This document shows positions 59,830 through 64,000 of a DNA stretch of 64,000 nt, piece by piece (position 1 is the first letter of the stretch; every line of letters begins with the position of its first letter). This stretch comes from Streptomyces ficellus. Its GTDB lineage: Bacteria > Actinomycetota > Actinomycetes > Streptomycetales > Streptomycetaceae. Under the pieces are notes generated by a model. The model was not told where the DNA came from and did not search any database. It saw only the letters and a program-made list of their open reading frames with translations. Location of the stretch: assembly GCF_009739905.1 (NCBI RefSeq), contig NZ_CP034279.1, forward strand, positions 4,030,001 through 4,094,000, given 5' to 3'. A program made the position numbers and the translations under genes.

Positions 59830-60930
59830 TTAGGAAGAGATGTCCTCGTAGCCGGAGATCTCCTGGGGGCCGCGCGAACCCGGGCCCACGTAGCGGGCGG
59901 ACGGGCGGACCAGGCGGCCGGTGCGCTTCTGCTCCAGGATGTGCGCCGACCAGCCGGCCGTGCGGGCACAGGTGAACATCGACGTGAACATGTGCGCCGG
60001 GACCTCCGCGAAGTCCAGCATGATCGCCGCCCAGAACTCCACGTTCGTCGCCAGGACCCGGTCCGGACGCCGGTTGTGCAGCTCCTCCAGCGCGGCCTTC
60101 TCCAGCGCCTCCGCCACCTCGAAGCGCGGCGCGCCCAGCTCCTTGGCGGTGCGGCGCAGGACGCGGGCGCGCGGGTCCTCGGCGCGGTACACGCGGTGGC
60201 CGAAGCCCATCAGGCGCTCGCCCTTGTCGAGGGCCCGCTTGACGTACGCGGTGGCGTCACCGGTCCGCTCGATCTCCTCGATCATGCCGAGGACGCGGGA
60301 CGGCGCCCCGCCGTGCAGCGGGCCCGACATGGCGCCGACGGCACCGGACAGCGCCGCCGCCACGTCCGCGCCCGTGGAGGCGATGACGCGGGCGGTGAAC
60401 GTGGAGGCGTTCATGCCGTGCTCGGCGGCGGACGTCCAGTACGCGTCGACGGCCTTCACGTGCTTGGGGTCCGGCTCGCCGCGCCAGCGGATCATGAACC
60501 GCTCGACGACGGACTCCGCCTTGTCGATCTCGCTCTGCGGCACCATCGGCAGGCCCTGCCCGCGCGCCGACTGCGCGACGTACGACAGCGCCATCACGGC
60601 CGCCCGCGCGAGGTCGTCGCGCGCCTGCTCCTCGTCGATGTCGAGCAGCGGCTTCAGGCCCCACACGGGCGCGAGCATGGCGAGCGCGGACTGCACGTCG
60701 ACGCGGATGTCACCGGAGTGCACCGGGATCGGGAACGGCTCGGCGGGCGGCAGGCCGGGGTTGAACGCCCCGTCGACCAGCAGGCCCCACACGTTCCCGA
60801 ACGAGACCTGGCCCACCAGGTCCTCGATGTCGACGCCGCGGTAGCGGAGCGCGCCGCCCTCCTTGTCCGGTTCGGCGATCTCCGTTTCGAACGCGACGAC
60901 CCCTTCGAGACCGGGTACGAAGTCGGACAT
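59830..60930 (-). CDS. citrate synthase 2 (citrate synthase-like paralogue)
   Basis: The 366-residue protein has the citrate synthase fold and His206 (SGPLHGGAPS) and His245 (MGFGHRVYR), plus the C-terminal MFTSMFTCARTAGWSAHILEQ. At the position of the catalytic Asp of the usual NVDFYSG motif it has Glu298 (NVEFWAA). It condenses acetyl-CoA with oxaloacetate or possibly propionyl-CoA or another acceptor. GAGGAG before the ATG supports the start. It is divergent from pdxH, with 221 bp between starts that hold no clear dyad. Confidence 0.87.
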   Translation of the reverse strand: MSDFVPGLEGVVAFETEIAEPDKEGGALRYRGVDIEDLVGQVSFGNVWGLLVDGAFNPGLPPAEPFPIPVHSGDIRVDVQSALAMLAPVWGLKPLLDIDEEQARDDLARAAVMALSYVAQSARGQGLPMVPQSEIDKAESVVERFMIRWRGEPDPKHVKAVDAYWTSAAEHGMNASTFTARVIASTGADVAAALSGAVGAMSGPLHGGAPSRVLGMIEEIERTGDATAYVKRALDKGERLMGFGHRVYRAEDPRARVLRRTAKELGAPRFEVAEALEKAALEELHNRRPDRVLATNVEFWAAIMLDFAEVPAHMFTSMFTCARTAGWSAHILEQKRTGRLVRPSARYVGPGSRGPQEISGYEDISS

Positions 60931-61151
60931 CAGGCGGCTCCTCGTGAGGTGAGTCTTCCAGTGGTGGTGCCCCGTACGGCTGGTGGTCGTCCGGCACCGT
61001 CGTCGGGAGGGAACAGTGACCCAGCCCATGAGTCTGTCGGGTTCCTCCGATGCGGGGAAGCGTGACATCCGGCACACTGCGCCGAACCGGTCAGGCAGGA
61101 TTAGTGGCACGCGGTGCCGGGCAGACTGGGCCGCTACGGCAGGATGGCCCC

Positions 61152-61820
61152 GTGACAGACGCTCTCGATCCAGCAGCTCTCGATCCCGCCGACATGCGCG
61201 AGCAGTACCGCACCGCCGAACTGCGGGAGGCGGACCTCGCGGCCGAGCCGATGGAACAGTTCACGCGCTGGTTCAAGGACGCCGCCGGCAGCGACGCGAT
61301 CACCGAGCCCAACGCCATGGTCGTGTCCACGGCCACGCCCGACGGCCGGCCCTCGTCGCGAACGGTGCTCCTGAAGCACTACGACGAAGGAGGCTTCGTC
61401 TTCTTCACCAACTACGGCTCCCGCAAGGGCACGGAGCTGGAGACCAACCCGTACGTCTCACTCCTCTTCCCCTGGCACCCCGTCGCCCGCCAGGTCCTCG
61501 TCACCGGCACCGCGACCCGCGTCGGCCGCGACGAGACCGCCGCCTACTTCCGCACCCGCCCGCACGGCTCCCAGCTCGGTGCGTGGGCCAGCGAACAGTC
61601 CTCGGTGATCGCCTCCCGGGCGGAGCTCCTCGCCCGCTACGAGGAACTCGCCACCCGCTACCCGCAGGCCGAGCAGGTGCCCGTCCCGCCCCACTGGGGC
61701 GGCTTCCGCGTCACCCCGGAGACCGTCGAGTTCTGGCAGGGCCACGAGAACCGCCTCCACGACCGGCTGCGGTACGTCCGCGACGGCGACGCCTGGCGGG
61801 TCGAGCGGCTGGCGCCGTAG
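61152..61820 (+). CDS. pdxH: pyridoxamine 5'-phosphate oxidase
   Basis: The 222-residue FMN enzyme makes pyridoxal 5'-phosphate from pyridoxine/pyridoxamine phosphate. It shows MREQYRTAELREADLAAEPMEQFTRWF, AMVVSTATPDGRPSSRTVLLKHYDEGGFVFFTNYGSRKGTEL, FPWHPVARQVLVTG and the C-terminal WGGFRVTPETVEFWQGHENRLHDRLRY with substrate-binding Arg residues. GTG at 61152 is the start; CAGGAT lies 6 bases upstream, hinting at a leaderless message. Confidence 0.93.
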   Translation: MTDALDPAALDPADMREQYRTAELREADLAAEPMEQFTRWFKDAAGSDAITEPNAMVVSTATPDGRPSSRTVLLKHYDEGGFVFFTNYGSRKGTELETNPYVSLLFPWHPVARQVLVTGTATRVGRDETAAYFRTRPHGSQLGAWASEQSSVIASRAELLARYEELATRYPQAEQVPVPPHWGGFRVTPETVEFWQGHENRLHDRLRYVRDGDAWRVERLAP

Positions 61821-61857
61821 GCGCGGGGGTGCCGGGGCGCGGGTTCCGCGCCGCGCG

Positions 61858-62184
61858 TTACGACAGGTCGACGGCGGCCAGCAGCGGTCCGGCGGCCATC
61901 AGCGCGTACTGGGCGAACACCGCGCCGCGCCGGACGGCGTGGCCCACGGCTTCCTTGGGCAGGCTCATCGCCCACAGGCCCACCAGTCCGGAGAAGCCGA
62001 GCGCCCACAGGGCCAGCTCGGTGGACGGGCCGCTGGCGCCGTCGCCGGAGTACGCCTGGTGGAGCACGATGCCCACGGTCAGGAGGAAGGCGAACACCAG
62101 CAGCAGCAGTCCGATGCCGGCGAACACGCGGACGGCCCCGGTGCTCGGGGCGAACGTGGGGGCGGTCGTCTCTGTGGTGTCCAT
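61858..62184 (-). CDS. small membrane protein of unknown function
   Basis: The 108-residue protein has three or four helices: GAVRVFAGIGLLLLVFAFLLTVGIVLH, STELALWALGFSGLVGLWAM, GAVFAQYALMAAGPLLAAVDLS, with a short Ser/Gly extracytoplasmic loop. No family recognised. AGGATGG before the ATG at 62184 fits; ATG at 62193 is an alternative. Two GGTACTCAG direct repeats lie 45-75 bp upstream, after the terminator of the leader RNA, so it seems to have its own promoter. Confidence 0.65.
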   Translation of the reverse strand: MDTTETTAPTFAPSTGAVRVFAGIGLLLLVFAFLLTVGIVLHQAYSGDGASGPSTELALWALGFSGLVGLWAMSLPKEAVGHAVRRGAVFAQYALMAAGPLLAAVDLS

Positions 62185-62228
62185 GACGGCCATCCTGGTC
62201 GCCGGCCGGTGGGCGGGGCATGGTCCCC

Positions 62229-62259
62229 GGTACTCAGATCGTGGCGCGGTGGTACTCAG
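62229..62259 (-). promoter_or_regulatory. direct repeats upstream of the small membrane protein
   Basis: GGTACTCAG occurs at 62229-62237 and 62251-62259, a 22-bp (two-turn) period. They lie in the putative promoter of the 61858-62184 gene and look like a tandem activator or repressor site. Confidence 0.5.
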
Positions 62260-62291
62260 GGGTGGGTGCCGGGGAGCCCGGGTGCCGGGCA

Positions 62292-62490
62292 AGCAGAAAC
62301 CCGCGGGCTCTGGCTCTCCTGACGGAGAGGCCGGCCGGATGTGCCGGCGAGCCCGCGGGTCGGTGACTGCTGGAGATTGCGGCAGGAGGCCTGCCGACAT
62401 GTGCACAGAGTGCGACAACAGGCCTCAGCCCGCAGTCACCTCACGCATCCGAAAAGAAACCACTTCCGGATCACCTCCTTTCTTCGTGTG
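62292..62490 (-). ncRNA. structured leader/small RNA with extreme Shine-Dalgarno and three-way-junction terminator
   Basis: Reading the minus strand 5' to 3': a start near 62490 set by the promoter at 62525-62497; AGAAAGGAGGTGATCC (62483-62468), complementary to the last 16 bases of 16S rRNA; a 12-codon ORF; then stems. GCAGTCACC/GGTGACTGC (62432-62440 with 62362-62370) encloses either CAGGCCTC/GAGGCCTG (62419-62426 with 62386-62393, containing GCAC-AGA-GTGC) or the exclusive hairpin GGCAGG-AGG-CCTGCC (62381-62395). The 3' end is a 12-bp stem (62349-62360 with 62299-62310) holding two hairpins, GCCGGC/GCCGGC and CTCTCC-TGAC-GGAGAG, followed by TTTCTGCTT. Such exclusive stems around a short ORF are typical of ribosome-controlled attenuators, but it could be a free small RNA. 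Confidence 0.65.
62425..62463 (-). CDS. possible 12-residue leader peptide
   Basis: GTG at 62463 gives VVSFRMREVTAG then TGA. It is 10 nt from GGAGG in a 16-nt anti-16S match, so it should be translated very strongly. An internal ATG at 62448 gives MREVTAG. Its codons overlap the 5' arms of two RNA stems, so ribosome position would decide which form. The composition shows no run of a single amino acid, which argues against classic amino-acid attenuation. Confidence 0.45.
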   Translation of the reverse strand: MVSFRMREVTAG

Positions 62491-62496
62491 CTCCAC

Positions 62497-62525
62497 ACCC
62501 TAGGAACCGTCTCCGCGCCCCACAA
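62497..62525 (-). promoter_or_regulatory. promoter of the structured RNA
   Basis: On the minus strand TTGTGG (62525-62520), a 17-bp spacer and TAGGGT (62502-62497) match the vegetative Streptomyces promoter pattern. The start would be about 62490, giving a short leader before the Shine-Dalgarno sequence. Confidence 0.6.
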
Positions 62526-62620
62526 CCGGTTTTTCCGAGCGGGTTCGAGCGGGGTTCGAGCAGGGGGATTTCCGGGAACCGGCTGTGCGCTGCGTCACGT
62601 TCCAGTTGAATGACCGGTGG

Positions 62621-62634
62621 CGTGCACGTGCACG
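62621..62634. promoter_or_regulatory. 14-bp perfect palindrome before the PAS gene
   Basis: CGTGCACGTGCACG is a perfect palindrome 30 bp upstream of the PAS gene start. It is built of overlapping GTGCAC and CACGTG units and could be an operator for the gene. Confidence 0.45.
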
Positions 62635-62663
62635 TGAGTACACGTCCTGCAGGGGGTACCGGG

Positions 62664-63974
62664 ATGAGTGCGTCCAGGAGCGAGACCGCGAGGGCCCTGG
62701 GGCCCGGGGCGGATCTGCTCGCCGCGCTGCTCGACGGGATGGACGCGGCACTGTGCGCGTTCGACGCCGACGGGGTGATCACCCACTGGAACCGGGAGGC
62801 CGAACGGATCCTCGGGTGGAGCACCGAGGAGGCCGTCGGACGCAGCGGCTTCGCCGGATGGGCCGTCCGCAGCGCCGACGCCGACGACGTGCGGCAGCGC
62901 CTGATGGCCGTCATGGACACGCCCGGCAGACAGGTCCACGAGTTCGCCCTCCTCCGCAAGGACGGCGGCCGCGTCCTCGTGCGCACCCAGTCGGCCGGCG
63001 TCCGGGGCGCGGACGGCGCACCCGCCGGGGTGTACTGCGCCTTCAGCGAGGTGCACGCCCAGATCGACCTGGAGCGGTCGATCGCGCTGAGCGAGGCGCT
63101 GTTCGAGGACGCCTCCTGGGGCGTCGTCCTCGTCGACGTCGACCTGCGCCCCGCCGTCGTGAACGCCCACGCCGCGCAGGCCCTCGGCGCCGCCCGTACG
63201 TCGCTGCTCGGGCGGCCGCTCGGCGAACTGGTCGTGCAGGGCGTGGAAGAACTGGAGGGCGCCCTCCACCACGTCCTGGCGGAAGGCGCGCCCCGGGCGC
63301 CCGTCGAGCTGTGGGTGACCCTCAGGACGCCCGAGGGGGAGCGGCGGCGCTGCTGGCGCAGCGGCTTCCTGCGGCTGGCGTCACCGCTCGCCGAGGAACC
63401 GGTTCCGCTGGGGGTCGGCTGGCTGTTCCGCGACGTCACGGACGCGAAACTCGCCGAACAGGAGGCCGACCGGATGCGGTTCAGGGTCAGCCAGCTGCAC
63501 CGGGCGGGCGGCGCGGCGGCCGAGTGCGAGGACCCGATGGACGCCGCGGCCACCTACCTGGACTTCGCGCTCGCCGGGTTCGCCGACCATGCGCTGGTGG
63601 ACCTCGCCGAGGGCGGCCGCCTCGTCCGGGCGGCCGCCTCCCCGACCGGGGCGCCCGGCCCGGTGGCCCGCCTCGCCGGCGCGGGAATCCCCGTCCGGTA
63701 CGCGGCGGGGCACCCCGCGCTCCAGGCCGTGGAGCGGGCGGGCTCCGTGCGCGCGAGCGCCGCGTCCGAGGCGTGGGCGACCGAACGCCAATGGCCCCCG
63801 GACGCGGCGCACGCCCTGTGCACGGTGCTCCGCAGCCGCGGCCGCACGCTCGGCGTGGTCACCTTCCTCCGCTCGGCCACCCGCCCCGCCTTCGAACGCC
63901 CGGACGCGGTCTACGCGGAAAGCGTCGCGGTCCGCGTAGCCGCGTCGGTGGACCTGTCCCTGTCCCGCGACTGA
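62664..63974 (+). CDS. PAS/PAS/GAF sensor protein without visible output domain
   Basis: The 436-residue soluble protein has a PAS domain at about 15-135 (LLDGMDAALCAFDADGVITHWNREAERILGWSTEEAVGR ... VYCAFSEV), a second PAS at 145-270 (SEALFEDASWGVVLVDVDLRPAVVNAHAAQALGAA ... GVGWLFRDVTDAKLAE) and a GAF-like domain to the end (ATYLDFALAGFADHALVDLAEGGRLVRAA ... RTLGVVTFLRSATRPAFE). This is the front half of many SpoIIE-type phosphatases, but a stop follows and no PP2C or kinase domain is present. ATG at 62664 follows AGGGGG; GTG at 62634 is an alternative. It may act as a ligand-binding partner of a separate effector. Confidence 0.82.
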   Translation: MSASRSETARALGPGADLLAALLDGMDAALCAFDADGVITHWNREAERILGWSTEEAVGRSGFAGWAVRSADADDVRQRLMAVMDTPGRQVHEFALLRKDGGRVLVRTQSAGVRGADGAPAGVYCAFSEVHAQIDLERSIALSEALFEDASWGVVLVDVDLRPAVVNAHAAQALGAARTSLLGRPLGELVVQGVEELEGALHHVLAEGAPRAPVELWVTLRTPEGERRRCWRSGFLRLASPLAEEPVPLGVGWLFRDVTDAKLAEQEADRMRFRVSQLHRAGGAAAECEDPMDAAATYLDFALAGFADHALVDLAEGGRLVRAAASPTGAPGPVARLAGAGIPVRYAAGHPALQAVERAGSVRASAASEAWATERQWPPDAAHALCTVLRSRGRTLGVVTFLRSATRPAFERPDAVYAESVAVRVAASVDLSLSRD

Positions 63975-64000
63975 CCCCCACCGGCTGCGTTGCGGCAGTC

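Noticed and set aside
62468..62483. Fragment of a 16S rRNA gene (plus strand ends like 16S)
   Set aside because: Only 16 bases match and the flanks are unrelated to rRNA; the minus-strand reading as a Shine-Dalgarno sequence explains it better.

Overview
The window is a piece of a Streptomyces-type chromosome. Supporting signs are very high G+C, strong third-position GC bias, frequent GTG/TTG starts, ATGA/GTGA stop-start overlaps, and families typical of the genus: DUF3027, DUF2530, a Scr1-like XRE/DUF397 pair, a conservon, DUF4360, and many MarR/TetR/LysR regulators. I see no tRNA, rRNA, prophage, insertion sequence or CRISPR array. Most of it reads as conserved core or near-core chromosome with small accessory patches.

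Layout. 1-10 kb: the start of an MFS gene (cut by the window edge), a DUF3027 gene, a 1035-residue protein with a sacsin/HSP90-like ATPase domain, a CtpE-like P-type cation ATPase, DUF2530 and an AzgA-type purine permease. 10-16.5 kb: a broken VOC gene, an orphan ribbon-helix-helix protein, a MarR-MFS pair, thpR, a 28-residue membrane protein, an aldo/keto reductase, a Uma2 nuclease, and a divergent MarR/AhpD-like pair. 16.4-22 kb: a large XRE-NB-ARC-TPR regulator facing a secreted PI-PLC-like enzyme across a perfect inverted repeat, then a secreted PAF-acetylhydrolase-like esterase. 22-35 kb: mixed small enzymes and regulators (PPOX, GNAT, Scr1/DUF397, SGNH hydrolase, a secreted beta-propeller protein, an unknown secreted/membrane pair, LysR-PhzF, RidA-WYL).

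35-40 kb holds a TetR gene facing a DrrA/DrrB-type ABC exporter, a secreted DUF4360 protein and serC. 40-45.5 kb is a complete conservon on the minus strand (cvnA-B-C-D plus two cytochromes P450), six genes chained by overlapping stop/start codons; the first P450 lacks the K-helix Arg. 45.7-49.7 kb has a fused FAD/Fe-S 2-hydroxyacid dehydrogenase and an EamA exporter. 49.7-59.8 kb is one long plus-strand acyl-CoA operon (TIGR03084, AtuA/DUF1446, biotin-dependent carboxylase beta and alpha, acyl-CoA dehydrogenase, acyl-CoA ligase, enoyl-CoA hydratase, TetR). A perfect 18-bp palindrome in front of it is a plausible operator for its terminal TetR. 59.8-64 kb has a citrate synthase paralogue, pdxH, a small membrane protein and a PAS/GAF sensor protein.

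The strongest unexplained signal lies in the gap at 62.19-62.66 kb. On the minus strand there is a good promoter, a 16-nt perfect complement of the 16S rRNA 3' end acting as an extreme Shine-Dalgarno sequence, a 12-codon ORF, mutually exclusive stems and a three-way-junction terminator. It looks like a structured leader or small RNA with ribosome-dependent folding.
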